NCBI GenBank assembly: GCA_009926625.1
Contig: RFON01000001.1
Span: 1 to 64,000 of the forward strand
Direction of reading: 5' to 3'
Origin: Planctomycetota bacterium
GTDB taxonomy: Bacteria; Planctomycetota; Phycisphaerae; Phycisphaerales; SM1A02
Length of the DNA: 64,000 nt
In this document: piece after piece, positions 9,803-18,868 of the stretch
Layout of the letters: each line of letters begins with the position of its first letter
Position numbering within the stretch: position 1 is the first letter of the stretch
Position numbers and translations under genes: made by a program
Notes under the pieces: model-generated
The model's database searches: none
Told to the model about the DNA's origin: nothing
Seen by the model: the letters and a program-made list of their open reading frames with translations, nothing else

Positions 9803-10735
9803 ATGCAGAGCATTCATGGGTTGATGTCTTCGGTGATCGATTATGCGGGTCTTTATCCGCCTGCGCAGCTTGAACCGTCAGTGGTTGTCCGGCATTACAC
9901 CGAACTGATCGCATCGCCGCGTTCGTGGATGCTTGGGCGCCTCGTCTGGCCAGCGGACAAGTTGGCGCAGCTCTCGGATTTGGCGCAGGGATCTGCGCCG
10001 CGCGTCGAGCCACCCTCCACCGACGGTGCATGGGCGGTCACCTGCGTGCTTTCGCCAGCGGGAACGGCGGAGTGCACGAACGATCTTGCGGCGATTGCCG
10101 CATTCAACGATCGGCAATCGAGCCCTGGCGAAGCGGCAATGCGCATCGATTCGGTGGAGTTGCGGGCAGGCAGTGTTTCCGCTGTCGAACGATTGGTCTC
10201 CGCGCTGCCCGATGATGTGTTCCCGTACTTTGAAGTGGCGCTCGACAGCGATCCGCGCGGGGTGATCGCTGCGCTCGTCGGCGAGGAAGCGGGGGTGAAG
10301 TTCCGAACGGGTGGAACGACTCCGCAGGCGCACCCCGCGGCGGGCGATCTTGCGCGAGGAATCCTTTCAGCGGCGGCCGCAGGCGTTCCGTTCAAGGCAA
10401 CGGCGGGGCTCCACCGAGCACTGTGTCACTTCAATGCTGCGGCAGGCGCGAAGCAGTTCGGTTTCCTCAATGTGTTCCTCGGTGCCGCGATGGCACAGGC
10501 GCGTCGGATCGACATCGATGGACTCACGGCGTTCCTGACGGTGGAATCGATGGACGACATCGAGTTCAGCGAGCGCGCCATTGCCTGGCAAGGCATTCGC
10601 GTGTCCCATGAGGAGATCATGGATGCGCGGTCGCGGCTTGCGCATTCCTTCGGATCCTGTTCCTTCGATGAGCCGTGGGATGACCTCGTGGCGATGGAGT
10701 TGATCCGGGCAGTTCCGAGCGGGGGCGTCGCGTGA
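9803..10735 (+). CDS. Conserved-looking soluble protein of unknown function, coupled to fahA
   Basis: A 310-residue protein with no signal peptide or membrane helix. I do not recognise a named family. The N-terminus has SVIDYAGLYPPAQL, and the central part has repeated beta-strand/helix units suggestive of an alpha/beta barrel: YFEVALDSD, then GVKFRTGGTTPQAHP, then PFKATAGLHRALCHF. A Lys in KFRTGG and one in KATAGLH are candidate catalytic residues, as in barrel lyases, but this is conjecture. Its TGA overlaps the GTG of fumarylacetoacetase by 4 nt, so the two are translationally coupled. A role in tyrosine/homogentisate catabolism is therefore likely, perhaps at the maleylacetoacetate isomerase step that is otherwise missing from the window, but unproven. 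Confidence 0.8.
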   Translation: MQSIHGLMSSVIDYAGLYPPAQLEPSVVVRHYTELIASPRSWMLGRLVWPADKLAQLSDLAQGSAPRVEPPSTDGAWAVTCVLSPAGTAECTNDLAAIAAFNDRQSSPGEAAMRIDSVELRAGSVSAVERLVSALPDDVFPYFEVALDSDPRGVIAALVGEEAGVKFRTGGTTPQAHPAAGDLARGILSAAAAGVPFKATAGLHRALCHFNAAAGAKQFGFLNVFLGAAMAQARRIDIDGLTAFLTVESMDDIEFSERAIAWQGIRVSHEEIMDARSRLAHSFGSCSFDEPWDDLVAMELIRAVPSGGVA

Positions 10736-12039
10736 CGCAGTCGGTTGGTTCCTCCCGCGTGGATTCTTGGGTGGATGGGTCGTCGCGCGCAGATGGGGAT
10801 TTTCCCCTGCAGAACCTGCCCTTGGGCGTGGTGGCGGCGGAAGGCCGCGGACGCCGCATCGGCATCCGTATCGGCGACTTCGTGGTGGACCTGCGGCAGC
10901 TCGCAGAGTCTGGACTGCTCGCGCGTCTCGATCGCAGCATTGTGGATGCATTGGCTGGCGACTCGCTCGCGCCGTTCATGGCGCTCGGCAAGAACGCCTG
11001 GCGTGCGGCTCGTGCGGAGTTCACGCGACTGCTGTCGTCGGACTGCGGCGAACTCCGCGACCATCCCAAGCGGGGCAACATCCTGCTTCCCGAATGGGGA
11101 TTGACCGTTCAACTGCCATGCGAGATCGGTGACTACACGGACTTCTATGCATCGCTGCATCACGCCACGAATGTTGGAAGCATGTTCCGACCGAACCAAC
11201 CGCTGCTGCCCAACTGGAAGCACCTGCCGATTGGCTATCACGGGCGTTCGAGTTCGATCGTGCCCAGTGGCACCGCGGTGATTCGCCCCTGCGGACAGAC
11301 GGTCACGACGGATGATGGACCACCATCGTTCGGCCCGACGAAACTGCTCGACTACGAAGTTGAAGTAGGCGCGCTCATCGGGCAGGGAAATGCGCTCGGG
11401 ACTCCCATTCCCGTGGCAGCGGCACTCGACCATGTGTTTGGCCTCGTGCTTCTCAATGACTGGAGTGCCCGCGATGTCCAGAAGTGGGAGTATCAGCCGC
11501 TCGGTCCATTCCTTGCGAAGAACTTTGCATCGACGCTGTCTGGATGGGTTGTGTCCTTGGATGCGCTTGAACCCTTCCGTGTACCGCTGCCGGCACGCGG
11601 CGAGGGCGATCCGCAGCCGCTCCCGTACCTGCAGTCGGCCGGCGATGTGCTGTTCGACATCAAACTGGAATTGCTCATCGCCAGTGCGTCGATGCGCGAA
11701 CGGAAGATCCCAGCAGGTCGCGTCAGCCTTGGCAACTACCAGGACATGTACTGGTCCATTGCACAGATGGTCGCGCATCACACGAGTGGAGGATGCAACC
11801 TGCGCACGGGTGATCTGCTTGCGAGCGGAACGGTGTCGGGGCCGGAAGCATCGTCGCGCGGCTGCCTGCTTGAGCGCACATGGCGCGGGACACAGCCGAT
11901 CACGCTCGCGGATGGCAGTGAGCGCAAGTTCCTGCAGGACGGCGACGAGGTGATCATTCGCGCCTGGTGCGAACGCCCAGGCACCGTTCGAATCGGCTTT
12001 GGCGAGTGCCGCGGGATCGTGATGCCGGCGCGCTGCTGA
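10732..12039 (+). CDS. fahA: Fumarylacetoacetase
   Basis: A 435-residue cytosolic hydrolase that splits fumarylacetoacetate to fumarate and acetoacetate, the last step of tyrosine breakdown. The N-terminal SH3-like domain covers about residues 1-125 and the catalytic FAH domain the rest. Visible metal and catalytic residues are Asp in DYTDFYAS with the following HH pair, Glu residues in YEVEVGA, and Asp in LNDWSARD. The QKWEYQPLGPF and SGTVSGPE segments are also diagnostic. It starts at GTG 10732 inside the stop of the unknown gene. Homogentisate dioxygenase and 4-hydroxyphenylpyruvate dioxygenase genes nearby support the pathway. Confidence 0.95.
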   Translation: MTQSVGSSRVDSWVDGSSRADGDFPLQNLPLGVVAAEGRGRRIGIRIGDFVVDLRQLAESGLLARLDRSIVDALAGDSLAPFMALGKNAWRAARAEFTRLLSSDCGELRDHPKRGNILLPEWGLTVQLPCEIGDYTDFYASLHHATNVGSMFRPNQPLLPNWKHLPIGYHGRSSSIVPSGTAVIRPCGQTVTTDDGPPSFGPTKLLDYEVEVGALIGQGNALGTPIPVAAALDHVFGLVLLNDWSARDVQKWEYQPLGPFLAKNFASTLSGWVVSLDALEPFRVPLPARGEGDPQPLPYLQSAGDVLFDIKLELLIASASMRERKIPAGRVSLGNYQDMYWSIAQMVAHHTSGGCNLRTGDLLASGTVSGPEASSRGCLLERTWRGTQPITLADGSERKFLQDGDEVIIRAWCERPGTVRIGFGECRGIVMPARC

Positions 12040-12051
12040 AGCGCGGTGCGT

Positions 12052-12636
12052 TCAGCGCGGCGCAGGCACCGAGCGGTTCTGGTTCAAGTACCCGAGCAAT
12101 CGCTTGCGGTCGATGGGAATCTTGACGCCAGGCTTGATCTTGAGCGCGTCGTTCGTGCCCGCGGGCGTTTCGATGGCGAACTGCACGCCTGGTCCACTGT
12201 GGTATCGCTTCAGCCGCGATTCATAAGTGGAATTGGACTCACCCTCCTGACGCGGCGACTCCTTCTTCATCGTGTAGACCGACACCACCGTTCCGTCTGC
12301 AGACAGATATGCGATGTCGATGTCCACAAGGCAGTCGATCATCCAGAAGAAACGCTCGTTCCCCGAAGGGAACACAAAGACCATGCCCGTGTTCTTGGGG
12401 ATTTCCGTGCGCTTGGAAAGTCCCTTGGCGATTGCCTGTTCGGTGGATGCGACCTCGAGGTCGAACGGCTCGCCACCGAACTGGATGCGCTCGATCGGCA
12501 GTCCGCTCGCCGCCTTTGCCAGCGGCGCGTCGGCGACCTTCCCCTGCGGAACGGACATGGTCGCGGCGAGCGCGACGCCGCCGACAATGGTCACCGCGCT
12601 CCCGATGATCAGCTTGACGATGGTGGACTTCTGCAT
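12052..12636 (-). CDS. DUF192 family exported protein
   Basis: A 194-residue protein with an N-terminal signal or anchor helix (IVKLIIGSAVTIVGGVALA). The DUF192 domain spans about residues 50-190, with the recognisable EQAIAKGLSKRTEIP segment, then GMVFVFPSG, FFWMIDCLVDIDIAYL and a C-terminal Pro-Ile-Asp strand. DUF192 proteins are small beta-barrel envelope proteins of unknown function. The ATG at 12636 is preferred since upstream in-frame codons would run into the preceding hmgA gene, which ends at 12656. Same strand as hmgA with a 19-bp gap, so possibly one transcript. Confidence 0.85.
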   Translation of the reverse strand: MQKSTIVKLIIGSAVTIVGGVALAATMSVPQGKVADAPLAKAASGLPIERIQFGGEPFDLEVASTEQAIAKGLSKRTEIPKNTGMVFVFPSGNERFFWMIDCLVDIDIAYLSADGTVVSVYTMKKESPRQEGESNSTYESRLKRYHSGPGVQFAIETPAGTNDALKIKPGVKIPIDRKRLLGYLNQNRSVPAPR

Positions 12637-12655
12637 GGTTGCACCGACGCCAGTG

Positions 12656-13888
12656 TCAGTCCCAGGTGTTGACCTTCTTGCCGTTGGACTTCGCGGCTGC
12701 CTCTGCACCATGCTGCTCCCAGCTCATCGGGTAGTTGCTGTCGTCCAGTTCGAGTGCAGCCCGTGTTGGATAGAGCGGGCGGAATGTGTCGCACATCACC
12801 GCCAGTTCGTCCGTACGCGTTGCACCAATCGATGCCTCCACGGTGCCGGGATGCGGTCCATGCGGGATGCCTTGCGGATGCAGCGTCAGCGATGATGCCT
12901 CGATGCCACGGCGCGCCTTGTAGTTGCCTTCGACGTAGTAGAGCACCTCATCCGAATCGAGATTCGAGTGGTTGTACGGCACGACGATCGCCTGCGGGTG
13001 GAAGTCGAGCAGTCGCGGGCAGAACGAGCAGATGACGAAGTTGTGCCCCTCGAAGGTTTGGTGCGTCGGGGGTGGCAGGTGGTGCTTGCCGACGATCGGG
13101 CTGAAATCATCGATGTTGAAGATGTACGGGTAGTAGCAGCCGTCCCATCCGACCACATCGAGCGGGTGATAGGAGTAGTTGTAACTGTGCACCAACCCGC
13201 GCGACTTGATTCGCACTTCAAACGAGCCGCGCTCGTCATAGGTCAGCGGCAGTTCCGGAATGCGAAGGTCGCGCTCGCAGTAGGGCGCATGCTCAAGGAA
13301 CTGCGCCGTCTGCTTGGAGAGGTAGCGCGGCGGCGGGAGGATGTGCGAACCGTTGACGGACTCCATCATGAGGTAGCGCGGATCGGGCGATCCATCGCGC
13401 ACCTTGTCGAAGACCATCTGATAAATGGTGCCCTTGGGAATGACGATGTAATCCTTCGGCTTGAACTGCAGCGTCCCGAAGGCGGTGAACACCGTCCCCG
13501 AGCCATGATGGATGAAGATGCACTCGTCCCCAGTGCCGCTCTTGTACCAGTACTCCATTGGCTCGGCGGGAACGCACACCGACATCTCCACATCCTCGTT
13601 GCCGAACAGCACCACCCGCCCAGTGATCGGATCACCTTTGGCCGGCATCAGCGCACTGCGGACATGCCGCATTCGCATGACTTCGCGCTCGACATACTCG
13701 ACACGAGCTGGATAGACGGGCTTCCAGCCCGTGACCTGCGTCGGCGGATGAATGTGGTAGATCGTTGATGTCGGGCCGACGAAGCCCTCCGTGCCGAACA
13801 CTTCCTCGCTGTAGAGGCCGCCGTCGGGTCTTCGAAACTGGATGTGTCGCTTCGGTGGCAGTTGTCCAAGTCGGGTGTAGAACGCCAT
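12656..13888 (-). CDS. hmgA: Homogentisate 1,2-dioxygenase
   Basis: A 410-residue cupin dioxygenase that opens the ring of homogentisate to give maleylacetoacetate. The N-terminus (MAFYTRLGQLPPKRH) and the C-terminal cupin are typical. The likely Fe(II) ligands are His in PYNHSNLDSDEVLYYVEG, its Glu, and His in HPQGIPHGPHPG. The length matches the shorter bacterial type rather than the 440-residue fungal and animal form. It is on the minus strand while fahA is on the plus strand, so the pathway genes are clustered but not in one operon. A related dioxygenase specificity such as gentisate is less likely given hppD and fahA close by. Confidence 0.92.
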   Translation of the reverse strand: MAFYTRLGQLPPKRHIQFRRPDGGLYSEEVFGTEGFVGPTSTIYHIHPPTQVTGWKPVYPARVEYVEREVMRMRHVRSALMPAKGDPITGRVVLFGNEDVEMSVCVPAEPMEYWYKSGTGDECIFIHHGSGTVFTAFGTLQFKPKDYIVIPKGTIYQMVFDKVRDGSPDPRYLMMESVNGSHILPPPRYLSKQTAQFLEHAPYCERDLRIPELPLTYDERGSFEVRIKSRGLVHSYNYSYHPLDVVGWDGCYYPYIFNIDDFSPIVGKHHLPPPTHQTFEGHNFVICSFCPRLLDFHPQAIVVPYNHSNLDSDEVLYYVEGNYKARRGIEASSLTLHPQGIPHGPHPGTVEASIGATRTDELAVMCDTFRPLYPTRAALELDDSNYPMSWEQHGAEAAAKSNGKKVNTWD

Positions 13889-13930
13889 GACGACATTGTA
13901 CGAGCATGCAGCGCGTAGGCTCCGTCACAC

Positions 13931-14677
13931 TTGGATCAGACTGCGGAAACATTCTCCGTTGGCGAACCGTCAGGGAGCAGCAGTGCGCCGTTCGTTCTCG
14001 CCGAAAACAAGGAGTGGATGGTGCTGCACAAGCCAGCAGGATGGCACAGCGTGGAAGTGCGGTCGAGCAGCGGCGGGGAAGTGCTGTCACGCTGGATTGC
14101 GGTGCAGTTTGCAGCGCAGGCTCGATTGCCCGATGGGGGACTCGTCCACCGGCTCGATCAGTGCACGAGCGGATGCATGATCGCTGCGAGAGATGCGTCG
14201 GTGCACGGCATGCTCCGTGAGGCAGTGTCTGGACGCGGATCGATGCACATCAAGAAGGTGTATCTCGCGCTTGTACGACCAGGCATTGCACCGCAGGGGC
14301 GATTTGAACTGGTGTTTTCCAGTCGCCACAAGGGTTCAACGAAGGCGACTGTTCGCCGCGACGGCGAGGGCGAACTTGGGGAGTGCTCGTGGCGTGTTGT
14401 TCGTGCCGCGGAGAAAACCAGTGACAACGGGATCGATGCTGCGACCACGCCGTTGGCATTCGACCTGATCGAGGTTGAGATTCACGGTCCTGGCCGAAGA
14501 CACCAGATTCGAGCAGGGATGGCGTTCACTGGGCATCCGCTGGCAGGCGATGCGCTGTACCGCGGGGCGCCCCTCAATCCCAAGTGGTCCGCTGGCTGCT
14601 TCACGCTGCACGCTTGGCGGGTGGAAATCGGTGACTTGCTGGTTGAAAGCCCGCGGCCAACTTGGGCAATCGTGTGA
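13931..14677 (+). CDS. RluA-family pseudouridine synthase
   Basis: A 248-residue enzyme that isomerises uridine in RNA, target unknown. The catalytic motif is HRLDQCTSG near residue 76, with the catalytic Asp in HRLD. WMVLHKPAGWHS upstream and GRRHQIRAGMAFTGHPLAGD downstream are standard RluA blocks. There is no S4 RNA-binding domain, and the protein is shorter than RluC or RluD, like the RluA/TruC group. The start at 13931 is the most upstream ATG in frame; the true start could be slightly downstream. It is divergent from hmgA and converges, 4 bp apart, on the large coiled-coil protein gene. Confidence 0.9.
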   Translation: MDQTAETFSVGEPSGSSSAPFVLAENKEWMVLHKPAGWHSVEVRSSSGGEVLSRWIAVQFAAQARLPDGGLVHRLDQCTSGCMIAARDASVHGMLREAVSGRGSMHIKKVYLALVRPGIAPQGRFELVFSSRHKGSTKATVRRDGEGELGECSWRVVRAAEKTSDNGIDAATTPLAFDLIEVEIHGPGRRHQIRAGMAFTGHPLAGDALYRGAPLNPKWSAGCFTLHAWRVEIGDLLVESPRPTWAIV

Positions 14678-14681
14678 AGCG

Positions 14682-17072
14682 TCAAGCGCCGCCAGTTGGA
14701 TCGGCGGGGACTGGTTGCTCCGCCGCACTGCAGTCTGAAGTCCACTCGGGCAACTGAAGAGCCTTGCGAACGGACTCGTCGGGGAATGCAACGAAGATCA
14801 GCTTGTGCGGACTCGCGGCATCATCACTGCCGCCTTTCGGACCGCCGTTGGAAAACGGCAGCGCGAAGCGGCCGCCTGCGCGAAGGTCGTCGATTGTCAG
14901 CTCGCCCGATCCGCGGAAGCGAGACGCAGCGTCGTCGCAGCCAAAGTTGCCGCGGACCGAAAGCATGATCGTGGTATCTCGCGGCAGCGTGAATCGCCGC
15001 TCAAAGGGGACAGCGGTGGTCAGGAGCGATGTGCTCTGTGGCACAACCGGACCGAGTCTGAATGACTGGACTTCGTCGCCGATTGCAACGGTGACATCCG
15101 TTTGCGGTCGAGACCAGGTGCATGGGATGCTGCTCCACTCGATGCCTTCGACTTGCAGCGTTACCGCCGGCTGCTTCAGGGCTTCGAGCGCTGCTTCCAC
15201 GGCCGCGCGCATCGGCAGAGTTTCACTGCGAGTTCTCGTGGCGTCGAGGTACCAGGCTGCAATGGGTTCGAAAGTGCCTGCGGGGGCTGAACGCAAGCTT
15301 CGAACCTCCTGATACAACGACTTGTTTTCGGCAGCGATCACACGCGGCCACGCCTCAGCCGCCCGCCCCGCAAATCCAGGCGCCACCCGAGCCACCGCGT
15401 CGTTGGCAAGGCACGCTCGCAGTTGATCGGCCGCGGTGCGTGCCTCGTCGGCCTCCGCAGGAAGCTTCGACAGCCACTCCTCGAGAAGTGAGGCAAATGC
15501 TGCCTTCAGCACATCCACCTCCGCTCTCTGCTCCTCGGTTTCTGGGATCGCGAGGTCCAACTCCGATGCCGCTGTGCTGAAGTCGCCCCCTTCAAGAGCC
15601 GTTGCAAAGGCATCGAGGCGCGCGGCGCATGCGACTGCGCGCGCCATGGACGCCTCCTGCTCAGCCTTGGCGGCGATGAGTTCCGCCGTGCGGCTCTTGA
15701 CTCGCGCTTCGAGGTCCATCAATGCATTTCGAACGGTCTCCAGTTCGGACGATGGCGGCGCTTCGTTGGCGAGAGGCTGCAGCGCCACCAGGAGCCCTTC
15801 GAGATCGGTCGTCTCGTTGATTCGCTGCATCCAATCCTGAACCCACGCGAGTGCGGCATCCCTCGAGGCGAGATCCGCGAGCGCTTGGTCGACGGCAGCT
15901 TGAGCCGCCGCCTTCAGTTCGATGCACCCTTTGAAACGCGAGTCCGATTGATCAAAGGTGATTGACGCGATTCGATCAGCCAGTGCCTGCGCAGTCGCGC
16001 TGTCCGCAGTCTCTCGGTCGAGCGCAGTCGCGCTTTCCTGAACGGCTGTCAGGTCGTTCAGGATCGCATCGCGCCGCTGAAGGACTTCGCGCGCGGCTGC
16101 AACCGCGCGCGTGGCAGCTTGCTTGACCTGGGCCATTTCAGGAGGGCGGCGATCAACTGGCTTCGCTGCATCAATCTCTGCCTCGATGGACGCAAGGCGC
16201 TCGACGCTGTCCGCCGTCTTCGCTGATTGTGATGCTGCCGCGAATGTCGTGATCGCCTGCGCTTGCATCTGAACCAATTCAGCAAGTGCCGCATCGATCT
16301 TGCTCTGGGTTGCCGCGATGGCATCTTGCCCGACACCGCCGTCATTGCTGTGCGGCAAAGCGGGCGTGGCAAGTTCTTCCTTGACAGCCTCGAGCTGCTG
16401 GATCGTTCGCCCAGCCGCAGCGAGTTGCTCGTCGAGCGCGCTCATGCGCTCGCGCCACCATGCACGGTTCGCACTTCGGCGCGTGAGTTCGTCGGTCAGT
16501 TCGCCAGCTTCCGACTTGAGACGACTGATCTCGTCCGCCGCGATGATGCGCACGACGACACGATCCCACCAAGCTGCGGAATTGATGGCACCGATTCGGG
16601 CCGCAAGTGCCTCTGCCTGCTGACGCTCTGGACCGTCTTGAGCGGCTTCCGTCGTCTTCTCCGCGGCATCTCGCGCCGATCGCAGCCCCGAGTCGATTTC
16701 ATCGAGCTCAGTTCGGTCTTGCATGAATGACCAACCGAGCCACCCAAGCGGCAGGACAACCACCAGCAGCGCCCCAACTCCTGCGAGCAGGAGCTTGCGC
16801 TTTCCGCCTGTCGACGGTCCATCCCTCGGAGGTTCATCGCGGACTGGTGTCGTTGTCGCTGGCGCGGAGATCTCGCGGTCGGTCGAATCCGTCGTTGCAG
16901 TCGATTCCCCAACCGGGTTCGGAAACTGTGCAGGGGACTCAGGCGGGGCACTGCCTGCGTCGTTCAAATCTGGAAGGTCAATCTCCAAATCCAAGTCGTC
17001 GGCCGCAAGCCCTTCGAACGGATCATGTTCCGGTTGAGCGTCGCTGTCGTCGCGTGGGTCGGTGTCAGACAT
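14682..17072 (-). CDS. Large single-pass membrane protein with long helical region, unknown function
   Basis: A 796-residue protein I cannot assign to a family. Residues 1-90 are acidic and Pro/Ser/Thr-rich, likely disordered and cytoplasmic. One transmembrane helix lies at about 93-117 (LLLAGVGALLVVVLPLGWLGW). Residues about 120-600 are rich in Ala, Glu, Arg and Gln with heptad-like spacing, probably long coiled coils. The last about 180 residues are beta-rich, with an SVRGNFGCDDAASRF segment that could be a small sandwich domain. It could be an envelope or division-related scaffold, but nothing in the sequence proves this. It lies between the rluA-like gene and hppD, with a 30-bp gap from hppD on the same strand. 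Confidence 0.75.
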   Translation of the reverse strand: MSDTDPRDDSDAQPEHDPFEGLAADDLDLEIDLPDLNDAGSAPPESPAQFPNPVGESTATTDSTDREISAPATTTPVRDEPPRDGPSTGGKRKLLLAGVGALLVVVLPLGWLGWSFMQDRTELDEIDSGLRSARDAAEKTTEAAQDGPERQQAEALAARIGAINSAAWWDRVVVRIIAADEISRLKSEAGELTDELTRRSANRAWWRERMSALDEQLAAAGRTIQQLEAVKEELATPALPHSNDGGVGQDAIAATQSKIDAALAELVQMQAQAITTFAAASQSAKTADSVERLASIEAEIDAAKPVDRRPPEMAQVKQAATRAVAAAREVLQRRDAILNDLTAVQESATALDRETADSATAQALADRIASITFDQSDSRFKGCIELKAAAQAAVDQALADLASRDAALAWVQDWMQRINETTDLEGLLVALQPLANEAPPSSELETVRNALMDLEARVKSRTAELIAAKAEQEASMARAVACAARLDAFATALEGGDFSTAASELDLAIPETEEQRAEVDVLKAAFASLLEEWLSKLPAEADEARTAADQLRACLANDAVARVAPGFAGRAAEAWPRVIAAENKSLYQEVRSLRSAPAGTFEPIAAWYLDATRTRSETLPMRAAVEAALEALKQPAVTLQVEGIEWSSIPCTWSRPQTDVTVAIGDEVQSFRLGPVVPQSTSLLTTAVPFERRFTLPRDTTIMLSVRGNFGCDDAASRFRGSGELTIDDLRAGGRFALPFSNGGPKGGSDDAASPHKLIFVAFPDESVRKALQLPEWTSDCSAAEQPVPADPTGGA

Positions 17073-17102
17073 CCCGACAGAGAGTAGTCGCCTTCACCAA
17101 AA

Positions 17103-18305
17103 TCACGTGTTGCCGCGGCGCGCTTGCTCAGCTTCGAGCGCCTCGAACAGCGCCTTGAAGTTGCCCTTGCCGAAGGATTGGCTCCCGCGGCGGCAGATAA
17201 TCTCGAAAAAGAGAGTGGGTCGGTCCTGCAGCGGCTTGGTGAAGAGCTGCAACAGGTAGCCCTCCTCATCGGCGTCCACGAGGATTCCGAGATCCCGCAC
17301 TCGCTGATGTTCCTCCTTGACCGCCTCATGGCCGTGCTTGGTCAGCATGTTGTTGACGCGCTGCCACACGGACTCGTAGTAGGTTTCGGGGATCGCCAGG
17401 AAGTCGACGCCGCGCTTGCGAAGTTCGGCCACGCTGCGGAGTTCATCATCCGTCCGCAGTGCGAGGTGTTGGATGCCGGGGGTCATGTTGTGCCACTCCA
17501 GGTACTCCTGGATCTGGCTCTTTCGCTTGCCAGCCGCGGGCTCGTTGATGGGCATCTTGATCAGCTGATTGCCCGATGCCATCACCTTGCTCATGAGCGC
17601 GGAGTAGTCGGTCGCAATGTCCTTGTCATCGAAGTGCTTGAACATCGCGAAGCCGAGGACCTCCTCGTACCACTTCACCCAATGATTCATCTTCCCCAGT
17701 TCCACATTGCCGACGCAGTGGTCGACGAACTTCAGCCCGCACGGGTTCTGGCGGTTGAACTCATTCAGCGCAAAGCCTTCGACCCGTCGGAATCCTGGCT
17801 GAAAGGTGCCGCCTTGCTTCAGCGTTGGAAGGTCGTAAGCGCCGGTTCGACTGACGAAGGAGTGCACGACCCTGCCGTAGGTGCGAATGCCAGCCATGGT
17901 GACGGAGCCCGTGTCATCGCGCAAAGTGCGCGGCTCGTACGCGGATTGCCCGCCGTTGCGCACCGCTTGCTCCCATGCGCGTTCTGCGTCGAAGACGGTG
18001 AGCGCGATGTCCTTGATGCCGTCCCCATACAACTTGACCTCGTCGGCGGCTGGGTGTGTCGGAACAATCGGTGTCTCGAGCAAGAGACGGATGTTGCCCT
18101 GCGTCAGCAGGTACTGTGCACTCTCCCTCGACCCCGTGGTGAGATCCGCGATTTGCTCGACCTGAAAGCCGAAGGCGTTGGCGTAGAAGAACGCAGCCTG
18201 CTTGGCATTCGCGACGAAGAAGCGGACATGGTCCACATCGATCAGCGTGAGTGGATCGGTGGTCGCGGAAGCGGCGGTCTGGGATTGAGTGCTGATGGAA
18301 GCCAT
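17103..18305 (-). CDS. hppD: 4-hydroxyphenylpyruvate dioxygenase
   Basis: A 400-residue Fe(II) dioxygenase converting 4-hydroxyphenylpyruvate to homogentisate. There are two vicinal-oxygen-chelate domains: an N-terminal one starting at DVDHVRFFV and a C-terminal catalytic one with VDHCVGNV (first His ligand), IQHLALRTDD (second His) and the Glu in PTLFFEII. The C-terminal gate helix (GNFKALFEALEAEQ) is present, including the GKGNF motif. The length fits bacterial HPPDs. With hmgA and fahA within 6 kb it completes most of the tyrosine catabolic route. The start at 18305 is divergent from a small membrane protein gene 26 bp away, so a short bidirectional promoter region is implied. Confidence 0.95.
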   Translation of the reverse strand: MASISTQSQTAASATTDPLTLIDVDHVRFFVANAKQAAFFYANAFGFQVEQIADLTTGSRESAQYLLTQGNIRLLLETPIVPTHPAADEVKLYGDGIKDIALTVFDAERAWEQAVRNGGQSAYEPRTLRDDTGSVTMAGIRTYGRVVHSFVSRTGAYDLPTLKQGGTFQPGFRRVEGFALNEFNRQNPCGLKFVDHCVGNVELGKMNHWVKWYEEVLGFAMFKHFDDKDIATDYSALMSKVMASGNQLIKMPINEPAAGKRKSQIQEYLEWHNMTPGIQHLALRTDDELRSVAELRKRGVDFLAIPETYYESVWQRVNNMLTKHGHEAVKEEHQRVRDLGILVDADEEGYLLQLFTKPLQDRPTLFFEIICRRGSQSFGKGNFKALFEALEAEQARRGNT

Positions 18306-18331
18306 GCCGAAATGCTATCCTCGCCCCTCGC

Positions 18332-18490
18332 ATGAATGCGAATCCTTCGCCATCCAATGTTGGCCGCAAAGTCGGAATCATCGTGGGTATTCTGCTGGTC
18401 ATCGCCACCGTCTTCGTTGTGGTCATGTGCACCGCCGGCGATGCAAAGCCGCTCGAGTCTCCGCAGAGATTCCCTGCACCCAACAATTGA
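18332..18490 (+). CDS. Small single-helix membrane protein (52 aa)
   Basis: A short open frame with a clear design: about ten polar residues, a transmembrane helix (VGIIVGILLVIATVFVVVM) and a short Pro-rich tail ending in PAPNN. It sits tightly between the divergent hppD start and the GroES-like gene 9 bp downstream, on the same strand as the latter. No family recognised. Confidence rests on the helix, the in-frame ATG and the operon-like spacing. Confidence 0.6.
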   Translation: MNANPSPSNVGRKVGIIVGILLVIATVFVVVMCTAGDAKPLESPQRFPAPNN

Positions 18491-18499
18491 TCTCGACGA

Positions 18500-18868
18500 A
18501 TGCCTGATGAGCCCAGTGAGGAGCAAGACGCGTTGACCAATCGTTCGAGCGAAGGAAGCAAGCGCCTCGAAACAGTCGAGCCCGTTGGGAAACGGGTCCT
18601 GATTCGCAAGGACGAAGACAAGAAAATCACGCGCGTGGGCATCCACCTCCCAGACAAGATGGAGATCCCGACCCTGACAGGGCGGGTGGTTGCGGTGAGT
18701 TCGCAGGTTGAGCGTGACCCCGACTACTGCGTGGAGCGCTATGACCGCGTGCTGTTCCATCCAAAGCACGCGATCCCAGTGGACTTCGAGGGTGACAATC
18801 GCCTCTTTGTGGTTCCAATCGAGGATGTCGTGGCGGTCTTCCGCTCGACAGGCTCGATCGGGGAGTGA
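18500..18868 (+). CDS. Divergent GroES-like (Cpn10 fold) protein
   Basis: A 122-residue protein. From about residue 25 it follows the GroES pattern: PVGKRVLIRKDEDKK, GIHLPDKMEIPTLTGRVVAVS, a middle YDRVLFHP strand in place of the usual GDxVxF block, and a last strand FVVPIEDVVAVF. The loop that in GroES contacts GroEL (Ile-Val-Leu) here reads Ile-His-Leu and is short, so GroEL binding is uncertain. An extra acidic N-terminal tail of about 25 residues precedes the fold. No groEL is adjacent. Its stop overlaps the start of aroA, so it is probably co-translated with aroA. It may be a specialised co-chaperonin or a GroES-fold protein with another role. Confidence 0.75.
   Translation: MPDEPSEEQDALTNRSSEGSKRLETVEPVGKRVLIRKDEDKKITRVGIHLPDKMEIPTLTGRVVAVSSQVERDPDYCVERYDRVLFHPKHAIPVDFEGDNRLFVVPIEDVVAVFRSTGSIGE

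Noticed and set aside
10426-11781. 451-codon minus-strand frame
   Set aside because: Antisense to fahA and its partner; no motif.
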